Origin: Arachnopeziza araneosa
Lineage: Eukaryota > Ascomycota > Leotiomycetes > Helotiales > Arachnopezizaceae
Assembly (NCBI GenBank): GCA_003988855.1
Contig: QYAI01000027.1
Coordinates: 1-64,000 of the forward strand
Length of the DNA: 64,000 nucleotides
Direction of reading: 5' to 3'
This document shows, piece after piece, positions 11,758-24,393 of this stretch. Made by a program: the position numbers and the translations under genes. The stretch's first letter is position 1, and the number at the start of each line of letters is the position of its first letter. A model generated the notes under the pieces. The model was not told the origin of the DNA. It ran no database searches and saw nothing but the letters and a program-made list of their open reading frames with translations.

Positions 11758-12847
11758 ACCTCGATCATGTTTGATGACTGCATAGCGTGGCGTTTTGGTT
11801 GATGGCTTGGGCAGGCTGGCTTGTACTATTTGGATAACGGGACAGAGGAGCATGATATACCTTGGAGGGATGATACTTGAGGTGGCTGTATTAGTATTCT
11901 TGAATGGGTTAATGTCATAATTAGTATGGATAGTAATGCATTTTAAATGCAACCAGAGTAGGTTGACTTTGTTTCATACTTCTTTACTATCTCTTTGTAA
12001 GGACTTATTGGAGATATACATCACAACTTAAATCTAAGTCTGATTACAGCACATTCCATTATATATCTAAGCCTGATACACCAAGAAGATGTTTATGACA
12101 TAAAACTAGAGTTAATTTAATGACTATCCATCCCAGAGCGGAGTTCTAAATCTTGTCAAATGACGGTTCCTTTTATCTATCTCCATATAATTACCTACCG
12201 CAGGTATATCGGTCAGCTAATAATTCATTCAATTGTTTGAGCAATGCTCAAGATAATCTCAAGTGAATAGCGTACACGTAAGGCTTCCCTTGAATAAATA
12301 ACACTTTCAGTCATGCGTAACATTACTGGTCATATCAAATATGTGCGGTAATCGCTCGAGTTCTTCAGATATTGCTTTAGTAATTCTATTGATAGGAAAG
12401 GGTGGTGTAAACTACGAGCCTGAATAATCTAGAGTGAAGGTGCTAACTGCCTGACTTGTTTCCTTCAGTCTTTTACGACTGGTTATGATTCAAGTCAATA
12501 GCGAGATCATTGGAGTGGTAGAGTATTTTCCGTGTATCCTGATTCTGATTCTTTCTCATCACATAGCAACCCCGAAATCACCTATGAGATCATAAGTTTG
12601 AAATGCAGAGTCCCATAGTAAATGCGGCTATGCATTAAGTGGGTTAATAAGTGTTCAGACACAAGTTTAGACAACCGGTTGAAAGAATAAAACATCCAAG
12701 CATTTGATCAAAGGACTAAGGGAACATAAAACGTGTTGCAAAGAGTAATACTGTATCTACACGGCCATTCTACATTTAGCCCACAACCTCATCAACCCAA
12801 GCCATTTGTCTCTTCATTCCATCTCAAGCCACAATCAGTCGACTTAA
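11758..12847. other. Intergenic between convergent genes
   Basis: About 1.1 kb between the 3' ends of the BEM46-like gene and SDH2. It is AT-rich with no frame of interest. It presumably holds both 3' UTRs and terminators. Confidence 0.4.
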
Positions 12848-13765
12848 TTAAAAAGCCATCTCCTTCTTGATTTCTGCGATTGCCAAACCCGGATTCAATC
12901 CCTTAGGACATGTCCTCGAACAGTTAAGAATTGTATGACATCGATACAGACTCATGCTATTATCCAGCTGTGCCTTCCTCTCTTCTTTCTTCTCATCTCT
13001 AGAATCAGCTAACCAGCGATAACTCTGCATGAGCACAGCAGGGCCGAGATATTCCTCACTATTCCACCAGTAGGAGGGGCAGGACGTGGAGCAGCAGGCA
13101 CAGAGAATACATTCATACAATCCATCAAGCTTCTTGCGCTCTTCTATTGATTGTAGGTATTCTTTTCCAGAGGGATTGGGTGATGTGTGTTGAAGGTAGG
13201 GCTTGATAGATTTGTATTGCTTGTAGAATTGAGTCAGATCAGGGACGATATCTTTGACAACATAGGTGTGGGGAAGTGGATAAATCTTGCTTTCTTGTGC
13301 AGTGTCGGTGGGGATACGGCCTGTTCATTTCATTAGCTGAGTCCACGTCAGATTTCCATTTAGAGGGGCAGGCATACACAAACAAGCCAGCGTATTGACA
13401 CCATCAATATTCATCGCACAGCTCCCGCAGATTCCCTCCCTACAACTCCGTCTAAACGTCAAGGTCGGATCAACCTCATTCTTGATTCTGATCAAAGCAT
13501 CCAAAATCATGGGTCCAGTTTTATTCAAATCCAGCGTATACGTCTGCATGCGAGGTTTATTGGTAGGCTCATCGGGATTCCATCGATAGATCTGGAAAGT
13601 CTTGATCTTTGCATCCGGCTCGCGGGAGGGCTCCTTGATGGTTGACGTTTTCGATGGCGGGACCACGGATTCAGTCACGGTAGCCATCGAACGAATACCG
13701 ATTGCTGGACGGAATGTTGGTCGCGCTGCTGCCATAAGGCGGCTGGTTGTCCGTAGACTTGCCAT
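12848..13765 (-). CDS. SDH2: Succinate dehydrogenase iron-sulphur subunit, mitochondrial
   Basis: Two exons, 13765-13378 and 13320-12848, give about 286 residues, the normal length for fungal SDH2. The N-terminus is an Arg/Ser/Ala-rich mitochondrial presequence. The 2Fe-2S ligands are visible in SCREGICGSC and in the LAC that precedes the intron. The C-terminal 4Fe-4S and 3Fe-4S ligands are in CILCACCSTSCPSYWW and CHTILNCSRTCPKGL. The protein passes electrons from the FAD of SDH1 to ubiquinone in complex II on the inner membrane. The 57-bp intron has GTATGC and AACAG borders. The residues usually changed in SDHI-fungicide resistance lie in the second exon; the conserved His in the CHTILNC segment is present. 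Confidence 0.96.
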
Positions 13766-15325
13766 GGTGAGTGGAGTGGTGTGATTTTGTTGATGGAGGT
13801 GGTTGCTATGTGTGGGAGGGCCGAGAAGCTCAAAATAAAGATATCATCAATTGGCAGCGACTTCACTCTCGTTAGCGCGCGTTGCAGAGAGGTGGCCAAG
13901 CTCAATTGATTCTGTTAATGTCGTTGTCGTTGACATCAAAGGCAAAGACCTCGGGAATGGACTAGCGATCATTTTATGGGGCTGGTATTTGTTCTGCCAA
14001 TCATAGTCATGGCAAAGTCAGCCAGACTGAGGAGCATTTCGGAACATCACGTGCTCGGGTGATATCGGTTTGCAGCCTCATCGTCACTTGAATTTTGAAA
14101 GAAAAAAAAAAGGTCAGCTTTTTGAGGTGTCCCAAGACCTATTGGATAGTGCTTCACATCTTGTTCGTCGAAAAAGGTAGACTTTGTGTTCGATGTCTTA
14201 TGATCGCGAATACGTAAAAGCCATTTATTGAAAGGACAGAGACACAAGGCTCGCTGCCTACTTTTTTTCTTTAAAAGTTCAAGAGACATACCAGCTTGCT
14301 GCCTTTGAGGAGACAGAAGCCCCTCGCAGCAAATCCAATATTCTTAAGCTGTGTGTCTCTCCTATTGACCTGAGGATGCGCCATCTGCTGAACCCCACTG
14401 CCCACTTAAGACCAAAAGAGTCGGACTAGATGTGTTTGTCGGAGTATCTAACCGAATCTCATGTCCATATGCTGCTTAGACCTCATCACGACCCGTACTT
14501 CTTAACGTCGTTCCCACCTGCCTCAATTGGCCCGTCTTCTCTCAAATATCTCTTCAACACGTTCTACGGAGAGTCTTGAGCATTGGAGAATCAAGGCAAA
14601 TGTCTCTCTTTCACATACAAAACAAACCGGAGCCAAGTCGCGATGATATCTCAGTCCACGATGGCACTGTGGCTGCGTCTAGACAATTTCCCCTTTTTCG
14701 AGATACACATCCCGCTCTTGAGTTCTCCATCGCGGGATGTTGGAAAAATGCCAACGCTTTCCACGAGTATTTCTTCAAGGAGAGGGTTTAGTTTCGTTAG
14801 TCAGGAACCAAAGGAGAGCCAGCATTACTCGACGGTCCAATACAAAGCCCAGACTGCCCCACGTGTGTCGAATAAGTCAAGTCCAAAATCAGCCTCCTAG
14901 CAGTCTTGGGCCAGCCTTGCCGCATCAGACTTCCCTCCTCACTTCGATGGCGACGTCCCAGGCCTGCCTCCGAGCCCGCTGTCGGAATGTCAAATTGATA
15001 GGGGTTCCTGGTTACGCCTTACCAGAACCTTGTCCTGTGGCCTCGATGTTCCTCTCTCATGCCCAGTAACTCCCCACGGTTACCTTCCTCATTCACACAG
15101 CTGGTGGCGCATCAAGTGCAGACTACGCGGGGAATTCTCCATCACTTTCTAGATTTCTTTTCTCTCCTTCTTTTTTCTGCCTTTATCATCCCATCCTCCC
15201 CCAGTTGATCATCATGGATTGATCCACGTTGCAGTGTTGCAGGTGCATCGCAGAATCTCAAGCAGACCATCTCCGGCTCATCTGCACATTCAGAGGTCCG
15301 AGAGCGCCTTGTCGACAACCGCAAA
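13766..15325. promoter_or_regulatory. Divergent intergenic region of SDH2 and the pseudokinase gene
   Basis: About 1.56 kb separates the two start codons. Several short frames exist near 14.0-15.1 kb but have no recognisable product. A pyrimidine-rich stretch just before 15210 is compatible with the leader of the downstream gene. No specific operator was identified. Confidence 0.4.
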
Positions 15326-18300
15326 ATGTCACAGCCTCGTCCGAAGAATGCGTTGGAGGAATACTTTCACTGGGAGAGTGGATCATGGGTTGAGGTCGAA
15401 GCAGATCTGAAAACCGACGAGAAGGTTCATTTCATGCCACTAGAGAATATCAAGTCCTACTTCACCTCCGACAACAGCAGAAAGCTGACTCAGATCCTGG
15501 CCGAGGTGTTCGAGTCCAATTTTCCACCAGTCGATGCAGAATTGATTCTTCGCGACCACACAGCTATCTTTTGCATTCTACTTAGTATCGAACAAGGCAG
15601 ATACATTGAGCATTTCGCCCAATATGAGGAGCTGTCTGATCGCCGTCTTCCCTTCGACTCACTCCGCCCCCCAGAAGAATTTCCGATTGTCGACAATGAT
15701 CCTACATTCCTTCAAAGGTTCTGCGAGATCCAGCGAATGTATTGCGTCCCGATATTTGATGGCCACATGCTGCACAAGAGGTTTGGGGCACTCAGACTGC
15801 TTCCCATAACACACAAGGAGCCCTATGGAACAGAAGGCAAAGCTAGCAAATATATCATCAATGTATACGGACCGCACAATCGGATGCTTCCACCTGGGCA
15901 AGACAAGGTAGGTGTCTTTCACTCTGCCTGAGGAACTCTAACAATACTAGAGTAACCCAACAGCGAATACCTTTATCCTGAAAAGTTACTCGACCAAGGA
16001 GGCCGGAGAAGAATATACTCGAGAAGTGAATGGTTTCAGAAGTGTCAAGCATGCAGAGAGCATCATTAGATTCTACGGAAGTTATGTTCATGGACCTGAT
16101 TCGAATGTTTTGTTGGAGTTTGCAGACAAAGGGTCGCTAGAGGAATTTTTCGAACGAGAAACACCACCAAGCCGAGGACCAGATATTGTGAAATTCTGGG
16201 AGAATCTTTTTCATCTGATCAAGGCATTAAAGGCAATTCACTCAACCAATGAGTACAACTCCTATAGCGGTCAATGATTTTAACTAACTTCTCCAGTGGT
16301 CACTTCAACGTCACTACCGAGACCATTTTTGTTCTGAGCAATGGTGCAGATTCACCGTCAGACTGGCAATTTAAACTCTCCGACTTTGGAATTGACAGAT
16401 CTAAGAAAGATCCTTCAGACGCCCCTCAAACTTATTGTATGCATTCCTCCTTGTAGTATGATATTCAACTAATTGTTAAGCACCCCCTGAATGCTCTACG
16501 GCCTTTGATCCCAACGATCCAACCAGACGTAGTTCTCTAAAAGTTACATCAGCAGCCGATGTATGGTCACTTGGCTGTATTTTCAGTGAAGCTGCTGTCT
16601 GGATCGCAGATGGGTACAAAGGAATTCTGGATTATCGGAGCCAACGGACTGCTGAGACGACGAGAATCTTGTCTCATGGTGGAGATTGTTTTCACGATGG
16701 CGAACGACTTCTTCATTCAGTTCTCGAAACCCACAAAGAGATCGAAGACCGCTTAAGACGCTCTGATTGCATCACCAAGGACGTGTTGGACTCTATGGTA
16801 GATGAAATGTTGTGGGAAGAGGACCGACCTAATGCAAAAGCACTCATCCGAAAATCCGAGGTGGTATTGACAAGAGCACGTCAAAAGAGCGCGCCAGCCA
16901 CACCAGATGAACCAATATCGAGACCTCAAAGCCGCCAAGGTCGATCTATCGCTCTGCCACGCTTCCCACCACCCGCTCAACCTCTACCTCCTATTCCTCG
17001 TTCAGTATCCTCAGGTCATTCGGGTCTTGCTTCGATCACTGAACGCCAACAAGCTCCACTTCCTAACGTCGAAAGGTGGCGGCTCCAAGTTCCTGCGCCA
17101 AGAGACCGTGAATCACTCATGACTGGTACGGGAAGTGACTTTTCCAGCCCAACTCTTTCGACAAAGCAGCTCAGCAGTGCAAATAGTGTGGCTGATCTTG
17201 ATCGTGAAATTAATGGATCCGTAGCTTCTTGGCAGGGCGATGATGCCAACTCAGTAGCAACACCATACACGGCTTACTCCACCCCTCACACTTCAATTCA
17301 ATTTGAGCGTCATGTTCCGAATGAGGGACGGCAACGTTCAATCAGAAATCCTCCTTCTTACGATTACAGAGCACCCCCTAGCGCACCCTCCACCGGATTT
17401 GCCTACATACAGACTCCTACTCCTTCCACAACGCCACCTCCAGCACCTCCGCCTCGTTCGCCAGAACGTTTCTCGGCATATGTCTCTGCTAATCTCAACT
17501 TGGGGAAACCAACCGATCCCCCGCCTCTTGTTGACCCACGAACGATTGAGCGACCTGTTGAGCCGAAGCAACCACCTCCATCAGTCGACGAAACTCGGAG
17601 CATCGGACGAGCATCAAGCGGTGTTGGTCATCGAAGTCGTGCTTCATCGGAATATTCCTTTCAGCAAGCCATTCAACTACCTACTTCCCCAAATTCCGAG
17701 AGACCCGGCTCCGTCCGCTCGGGTACAAGTGATAAGAAAACAAAGTCAGTAAAGAGAGGTCTTGGATTCTCTCTCTTCCCAACAAGATCAAAGAGAGGAG
17801 AAAGCATACCCAAAGGTTATCAACCTTCAATCACTAGCTCAGAGACTTCCTCTCCGTCGATGCCAACTCCAAACATCGACTTTGGGAAAGACTTTGAATA
17901 CCTCAGCCTCAACACCTGTTTGGAATGGAAAAAAGCTCACAAGAAAGTTAAGAAGCATTCGCAAGTTCCTCCTCTGCCTGGGGCTTATATGATTGATGAT
18001 CTTAAAGGCCGAGATCATTGTTTCATCATCGATGATTCGGCCTCTATGGTTCCTGTCTGGTCTGATGTGAAAAGGGTGTTTGAATGTCTCTCCTATGTCG
18101 TCAAAGGAATGTCAAAAGACGGGACAGAACTTTATTTCACCATCTCCTACGATACTTGGCGCCGGAAAGACACCCACGATCTTGTTCAGTATCTTGATGG
18201 GAGAGAAGCCAAAATGGCTGGTGATACGAACATTGGGTATCGATTGAACCTACAGATGGAATCGCATAGGCTTAAGCTTGAGGACGCAAAGTCAAAAGGG

Positions 18301-18732
18301 AGATTAGGCACTATCCGTCCTTTGAGTTTCTATGTTCTCACCAATGGGCATTGGGGGAAGGGCCAGGATCCGAAGATTCCAATTCGGAAGATGGCTGACT
18401 ATTTACTTTCAATTGGTCTTAAGGACGGACACACGACTATTGAATTTATTAGCTTCGCGACAAATCCTGCAGCGGCGCATAAGATCAAGGAAGTAGCTGC
18501 AGCAGACTATGGATTGTGAGTCGATTGCGTACAATTGTAAATCAAACTAACGTTGATTAGGGATATTGTTGATACGACTAGATTTACGGGAAATGTACTG
18601 AAGATGCTGAGAGGGCCATTGGACAGGTCGCTATTTGAAAATAGCGATGGTGGTGAAGGGAATAGTCCTATGCCAACCCCAGTAGCTCATAAAGGCCCTA
18701 GTAATACCACTGGTCTGACAGAGCTTGCTTAA
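15326..18732 (+). CDS. Predicted pseudokinase-vWA fusion protein
   Basis: Five exons: 15326-15907, 15951-16252, 16297-16436, 16481-18515 and 18561-18732, about 1076 residues. After an N-terminal region of about 190 residues comes a kinase-like domain (about 195-430). Lys205 (FILKS) and Glu219 fit the ATP-anchoring pair, and DFG is present at 324-326. The catalytic loop, however, reads HFNVTTETI at 297-305 where HxDxKPxNI is expected, so the catalytic Asp, Lys and Asn positions are all changed. A long Pro/Ser-rich linker (about 440-800) leads to a von Willebrand A-like domain (about 850-1060). That domain starts with a DDSAS motif at about 859, but has LTNG near 961 in place of the usual TDG. 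A signalling scaffold is more likely than an active kinase. The second intron sits just before the altered loop, so its acceptor choice matters. Confidence 0.8.
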
Positions 18733-19934
18733 AGAGATGGAATGCGTTTTTCGGCAATGGAAGGGTATTCTCAACTTCTGGAGCTGGGAATGGGTCTTTG
18801 GGTTGCAATTAGAGGAACATTTGAGTGATACCACTGTTTGAGCGGGAGTTGGATGTCTTCAATTTGTCATGATATAGTAGAAGATTACCAATCATGCAAT
18901 TTTTCTGATGTAGCCCGCGCGACATAAAGTCTCTGGTTATCCACTCGAGCGCAGCAAACCGCCCACGTCAAACACACCAAATTGCTTGCTTCACGTCAAC
19001 GCCTATATTCAAAGCAATTATAGAGTGCAGACCTGAAGGATTCATCACACACAATTCTTTCTTTCTCCCAATCGCTGTCTTGTGTACGAGGGTGTCGTGC
19101 AAGGATATCGACCTTACCGGGCGCCATATCCAGGGTTAGCACATCACTTGCAAGATCGGAGGCTTAAAAATAGAGGCTCAACATCAAATTTGAGCTACGG
19201 CATGCTCTTATCCCCACGGCAAAAGTGCAATACAGTAAGGCTGCTGTCATAACACTTCCATCGGCCTTCTCGAAACCTGCCCAGAAGGGTTTTCCGGGTC
19301 ATTCCAAGACTGGCATTGCGCCATCACCCGCCTAACATTTCCATTACGTTTAGCTTGTCCAACATCCTCCCGTCCATCTTCCTCTTTACCAGTCGTTCTG
19401 GTGTATGCTTCTTCACCGAGTTTCCTCCTAAATCCAAGCATCAACGCCAGCATTTACCCAGCAAGGCGTTGGGTAATGAATTGCTCCAACTGGACCGTCT
19501 CGACCTCCGGGTACCTTGGCGGGTTGAGACATGCTGATCGGACACGCACTGCTAGCTGCCGCTGCACATGCTGCATATGCTGCTGATGGGCTATTTTTTC
19601 CTTCTCTCTCGCTGACTTGTTGCGCGTGTGAGTGAGGGGAAAGCCGTTCCGTCTGCTGGAGGCCGGCGTACAAGGTCAAGCAGGGCTGTTGTGGAACAAA
19701 CAGACCTGGTTAGCATTTACTTCCTTGTTGACTTCACAGCCATATTTGCACTTTCATTTGGTACAAGACGTCACGCAAATCGTTCCTGAAAAGCCGTCAT
19801 TCACTTGATCGAGTATCTCCCGCAAGGCTACAAATTCGGCCAGCAATTTGAACCTTCCATTTAACCTCCTCTTTTCAACGAACAATTCCGAATTCAACAG
19901 AACACTCTTCAGCGGAAAGAACAGCATCTCAAAA
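18733..19934. other. Intergenic, about 1.2 kb
   Basis: Spacer between the pseudokinase gene and the DUF3602 gene, both on the plus strand. The sequence just before 19935 reads like a CT-rich then A-rich fungal leader. No gene was recognised. Confidence 0.4.
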
Positions 19935-20552
19935 ATGGCAGCAGTCCCTCAAGCTGTCGTTGATACGGGAAGACGCTCTTCCTCCTCTTCGTCGCGGAAC
20001 CCATTGAGCCATGGTCGAGGTGGCGTTGGTACGTCTTCACTTCCTATCCCCAATCATCATATCCATCCCACAAGCATTATCCTGATATATGTGCTCCCCT
20101 TTTCAATCTACATCTGTACAGAACTGAACCTAACAACACCAGGTAACATGGGCAATATAAAAGCCGATCTCGAGACTCCGAATCTCACCACCCCCGCATT
20201 AAAATCCGAAATCTATACCACGGGCCGCGGCGGCTCTGGAAACATGGCCAAGAACGATCCCGAGCACCCGGAAGCTGCCCGCCGCGCTCAAGACGTCGAA
20301 GCCGCACCCCGTCGCGAATCTGTTTCCTCGGCACACGTTGGACGCGGGGGTGCAGCCAATGTCTTCCGTCCTTCTAAAGAGGATATCGAGAAAGCCAAGC
20401 AGGAAAACGCAAAGTGGGAAAGTGCATTGAGCATTGATGAGGAAGCTATGTTGGTTAAGGATGGATCTGTAGATGAGGGGAAGAAAGATAATTATAAGGG
20501 CTTTGCGGATAAGGGAAAAGAATGGTTGTTTGGGCTTGGAAGGAAGAAGTGA
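19935..20552 (+). CDS. DUF3602 protein (Par32-like)
   Basis: Two exons, 19935-20028 and 20143-20552, give about 167 residues. The protein is hydrophilic and built around repeated GRGG-x-GN motifs (HGRGGVGN at the exon join, then TGRGGSGN and VGRGGAANV), the hallmark of DUF3602. Yeast Par32, in the same family, is phosphorylated under TORC1/Npr1 control and inhibits ammonium transporters. A similar role here is possible but not shown by the sequence. The start ATG at 19935 is preferred over an in-frame upstream one at 19848 because homologous composition begins at MAAVPQ. The 114-bp intron restores the GGVGN repeat. Confidence 0.85.
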   Translation: MAAVPQAVVDTGRRSSSSSSRNPLSHGRGGVGTSSLPIPNHHIHPTSIILIYVLPFSIYICTELNLTTPGNMGNIKADLETPNLTTPALKSEIYTTGRGGSGNMAKNDPEHPEAARRAQDVEAAPRRESVSSAHVGRGGAANVFRPSKEDIEKAKQENAKWESALSIDEEAMLVKDGSVDEGKKDNYKGFADKGKEWLFGLGRKK

Positions 20553-21737
20553 GAGCGCTTCTCTAGTGAGCAGCAATTTGATTTTGGGATAGTGACTTCA
20601 GATGGCGTTGTTTCCGCGTTGTGCTTGCTTTGGAGTCATGGGAGCGAGATGGTGGGTTGGAGTTGCATGGCGTTGATATTCGGGAGGACGTGCATTTTAG
20701 ATTGCAACGGAAAGCAATAAATGCTCGTACTTCAAGCGCTACTATTAATATTTCTATTCTTTTACCTTTTAAATCTTTCTTTGAATGTGATTTCTTATTG
20801 ATATTCTTAGTTATTCTCTTCAAACTACCATTGCGTTCGTGTTGCTGCAAGAAGAACATAAATGTTTTCACAGAATATGCAAGCTAAGATTTAAAGTCTT
20901 TTTCATATTTAGTTACTAAAGTTCGTCTTCCTTAAACTAAAGGTCATCAAATCTAGATACAATGCTTACTTGAGAATAATTGTACCTTGTTTTGTGGGAG
21001 TATCTCCCACCTGTGGTTTATATCCAGAGAAGAACCCGTACCGAATTTGGCAAGAGGTCGCTGGTGGTGCATGAGTGGTCAGAGTCAATAAAGTCTAGTT
21101 GTCTTCAGTTTGGATAAAATAATATCCGTTTTATAAGGATGGCTTTTGATTCTTGCGCATCTATTTTCCATTTCTGAGATTAGTTTTCAAAAGAGTCCGT
21201 TGCTACCTCAAGTATCACTCGTTGCAGACAATTTGACCTCCTTATGGTGGCAACCAGGATCTATTTATAGTGCTATTATTCAGTGTACTGCAGTCATGTT
21301 GAGCGTCGTTGCCTGATGAATATAGCTATCCTGTCAGAGTGCGGGAGGTTAATATGAATCATATAAGGCATCTTGTAAGACGCAGACTCTCTATTACAAG
21401 ACGCGTAATTGAAGAAGGAAGAAAACTTTATCTTGATAATATGCAGCTTTTTGATTCTTTGGTGGAGAGAATGTTATTGTGATTCGTCGATCTCGGTGAG
21501 GTCTAGCTCTGATAGCGCAGGATGACGCGTATGATTGGAACCACAGCCACAAGCCACGACGCTTTCGCTTTGAGATTGTATCTTTCTTAGATCCCGTAGC
21601 ATTGTTAGAATGTTCATAGGAACGAGTTCAAAACGGAATGAGAATCTCGATGCAATATTTGAAACACATTTATAGAACGCAATAACTGAAAACTCTATGG
21701 CGTCACGGGACTTGATCGTCTATTCAACCAATGAGAT
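20553..21737. other. Intergenic, about 1.2 kb, AT-rich
   Basis: Spacer upstream of the HET gene. No frame of gene size and no clear repeat was seen. It likely carries the DUF3602 3' UTR and the HET promoter. Confidence 0.4.
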
Positions 21738-24140
21738 ATGGGTGTTGTTTACAGCGCATTGAAAGAGAAGGACGAGATTCGACTTCTTCGACTGGAACCC
21801 GGATCTGGATCGCAACCACTCAGGGCCTCAATTATTCATGCTCGACTAGGCCAAAGTCCAACATACGATGCCTTGTCGTATATGTGGGGTGAGGATGAGC
21901 CTTCAACAATATACCATTTATTGAATTTCCTCGATGGAAGGAGGTTTGGGCTGCGAGGAAATTTATACAATGCGTTGAGGCATCTAAGATCGAAAGACCA
22001 GGCGCGAACTCTTTGGATAGATGCCATATGTATCAATCAGGAAGACGACAACGAAAGAGGACACCAAGTGGCACAGATGGGGCTTATTTACAGTCAAGCA
22101 ACAACCGTTCGCATCTGGTTAGGTCTACCTGATCCTTCTTCGTATAATGCCTTTGATTTTTTAAAGGATTCTGATATCCTTAATCGACTCCGAGAATCGC
22201 CGCCAAGAGTATCTGATTGGTTAGATATTGCAAAGTTGTGCAAGAGAGTTTATTGGGAAAGATTATGGATCATTCAAGAGGTCGTTTTGGCTGCGAGAAT
22301 TGAGATTCATTGTGGCCGGAGGGTTTTATCTTGGGAACAATTCAGCGAGCCTGTTATTGCTTTTGAAGAAGATGCTGAGATTATTCAAAGGCTAGGCACT
22401 GATAAAGCATTGGCGGCCTGGAAAGAAATAGTGGATTCTCCTGCTGCAAAGATTTGTCGACAACGAAAAGCGAATACCGAAACGGGCCCAGTAACTGAAA
22501 GATCTTCCTTGCTCTCTCTTTTTTGGATTCACCAAGACGCAAAATGCATGGACGTACGAGATAAGATATTTGGCCTTCACAGTTTTGCGCCAGCATGCTG
22601 CAGGAATTTTATCCCTGTGGACTACACCTCATCGGCCATCTCTTTATGTGGTAGGCTGCTTGCCCATGATATTTATCACCATCCACGGCGACGGCATGCA
22701 ACAAGAATGGAAGAGGCATTAGTGGAGTCTCTAGATCTACACGAGCTCATTGTTGGCGGTGCTTTGAAGCAAACCAACTCCATGAATCCTTTCGAAATCG
22801 GCAGTCTCGTGCAACCAAAATTCCACCCATCCGAACCGAAGGAAGATTCAGACTTATTTTCAGCGAGCCCTTTCACAGTACTGGGGCATTACTGCGGACA
22901 TATTACTTTTGTTTCACCTCCTCTGAAATCGATATTCGAAGGAGAAAGCCTTAGATTCCCGGAAACATTCGTACACGCAATACGAGCTTTGGATCTTGGA
23001 GTACAGGATGGCGAAAATCCAGCCTTTACTAAATCCCTCATCAAAGCGCTAGCACTAGTCTGGGGGTCACAGGACTTTGGGAAAGAGGTAAATGGCTCAA
23101 ATACCTCTCGGGAGTACCCGACTTTAGACTCGTATAACAGCTACTCAGCTCATTTCTTGAGTATTCTGATCAACTTCATTTCGGAATTCCTCCGTACGTC
23201 CGAGTTCCTTAGAGAAGAGACTATTTATGAAGACTGCGTAATGTTTATGAGCGGTTCTGGAACGAGCTCGTGGCTTGGTTTTGCGCCAGCCCATACCATC
23301 ATTGGAGACATGATTTACAGTTTCAAGGACACAGATATCTCTGCCGTGGTACGAGAAGTAGGAAGAAAGCTTAGAATCGTCGGCCAAGGATCCCGTCTCG
23401 AAAATCAGGATACAACAACAGCTCTGAGTTCCACAGGAGAAGTTTCAAGAATATTGTTCAATATCCCCCTACTCCAGGCTTTTAGCGGAAAGTTGATTCG
23501 ACGCTGTGAGTTACCAGCTTACAGAGCTGTTATGGATCTCCAGCACAATGTCTCCCAAATCCGCAAACGACGGATTCCTATAGTTTCGCCTCGCTACTCA
23601 ACAGAAGAGATCTGGAAATCTCAACGTGCTACTCAACTAGAGTATGCTTCAGTATCAACTATTACTATTTCACCACCTGCCACCACCCCTTCAAACTCTG
23701 CTGAACCTATCGAGAATCGCTATTCATGTCCTCGATGCAAGACGGGCTTCACATATGCCAGAGACAATCTTATACACGCCAGCAGTTGGTCACATGATCA
23801 ATGTAGTCACTGTAAGCGCTGGACGTCCTGGGAATCTAAGACTCCGAGGATTTCAACCACATCCTTCTGCACACAATGCCGCATAGATGATCCAGACTGC
23901 TGGGCTCGAAACAGTCCAGATCCCGTCATCGAAGAAAGCCTGCAGCAGCCAACTTCTGGATCTGAGACGGAAGAAACAACGTCTTCAGCACGAGACAGTG
24001 TTACTTCTTCAACATATGAGAGACTATCAAGAGCGTACTTTGGAATTTCAGAAAAGACAGCCCACTCAATACCATCTCTGGAAGAAGAGTTGCAACTTTT
24101 GTCGAGACTTATGGAATTCTTTGAAGCAGGGTCACGGTGA
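21738..24140 (+). CDS. HET-domain (heterokaryon incompatibility) protein
   Basis: An intronless gene of 800 residues. The HET domain occupies about residues 40-190 with its usual blocks: YDALSYMWGE, LRGNLYNALRHLR, LWIDAICINQED with ERGHQVAQMGLIY, and later YWERLWIIQEVV. The middle is the variable alpha-helical region seen in these large HET proteins. The C-terminus (about 655-720) contains three CxxC pairs (CPRC, CSHC, CTQC) spaced like a zinc ribbon, followed by a Ser/Glu-rich tail. HET domains are related to TIR folds and trigger cell death or immunity after non-self recognition. Which partner this one senses cannot be told from sequence. Confidence 0.93.
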   Translation: MGVVYSALKEKDEIRLLRLEPGSGSQPLRASIIHARLGQSPTYDALSYMWGEDEPSTIYHLLNFLDGRRFGLRGNLYNALRHLRSKDQARTLWIDAICINQEDDNERGHQVAQMGLIYSQATTVRIWLGLPDPSSYNAFDFLKDSDILNRLRESPPRVSDWLDIAKLCKRVYWERLWIIQEVVLAARIEIHCGRRVLSWEQFSEPVIAFEEDAEIIQRLGTDKALAAWKEIVDSPAAKICRQRKANTETGPVTERSSLLSLFWIHQDAKCMDVRDKIFGLHSFAPACCRNFIPVDYTSSAISLCGRLLAHDIYHHPRRRHATRMEEALVESLDLHELIVGGALKQTNSMNPFEIGSLVQPKFHPSEPKEDSDLFSASPFTVLGHYCGHITFVSPPLKSIFEGESLRFPETFVHAIRALDLGVQDGENPAFTKSLIKALALVWGSQDFGKEVNGSNTSREYPTLDSYNSYSAHFLSILINFISEFLRTSEFLREETIYEDCVMFMSGSGTSSWLGFAPAHTIIGDMIYSFKDTDISAVVREVGRKLRIVGQGSRLENQDTTTALSSTGEVSRILFNIPLLQAFSGKLIRRCELPAYRAVMDLQHNVSQIRKRRIPIVSPRYSTEEIWKSQRATQLEYASVSTITISPPATTPSNSAEPIENRYSCPRCKTGFTYARDNLIHASSWSHDQCSHCKRWTSWESKTPRISTTSFCTQCRIDDPDCWARNSPDPVIEESLQQPTSGSETEETTSSARDSVTSSTYERLSRAYFGISEKTAHSIPSLEEELQLLSRLMEFFEAGSR

Positions 24141-24393
24141 AGTGGGAGGAATCAGGTAAATTGTGTGAATGGCCTCAAAACAAGCCTTAGATTTTTGACG
24201 ATAGATATCGAAATTGGTTTGACTCGTCGCAATATCAAGATTTGAAATATCCAATATCCTGGACCTCTTGGCCCTAGAAATAAGCATCCTGTCACAACCG
24301 CTCTTAACCAAATACAAGGCATCTTCCAGAGAATAATTCAAAGCAGAAAGCTTGTGGCGATGAGCTTAATTTATAAAAGAAGCAGAGTTCAAG

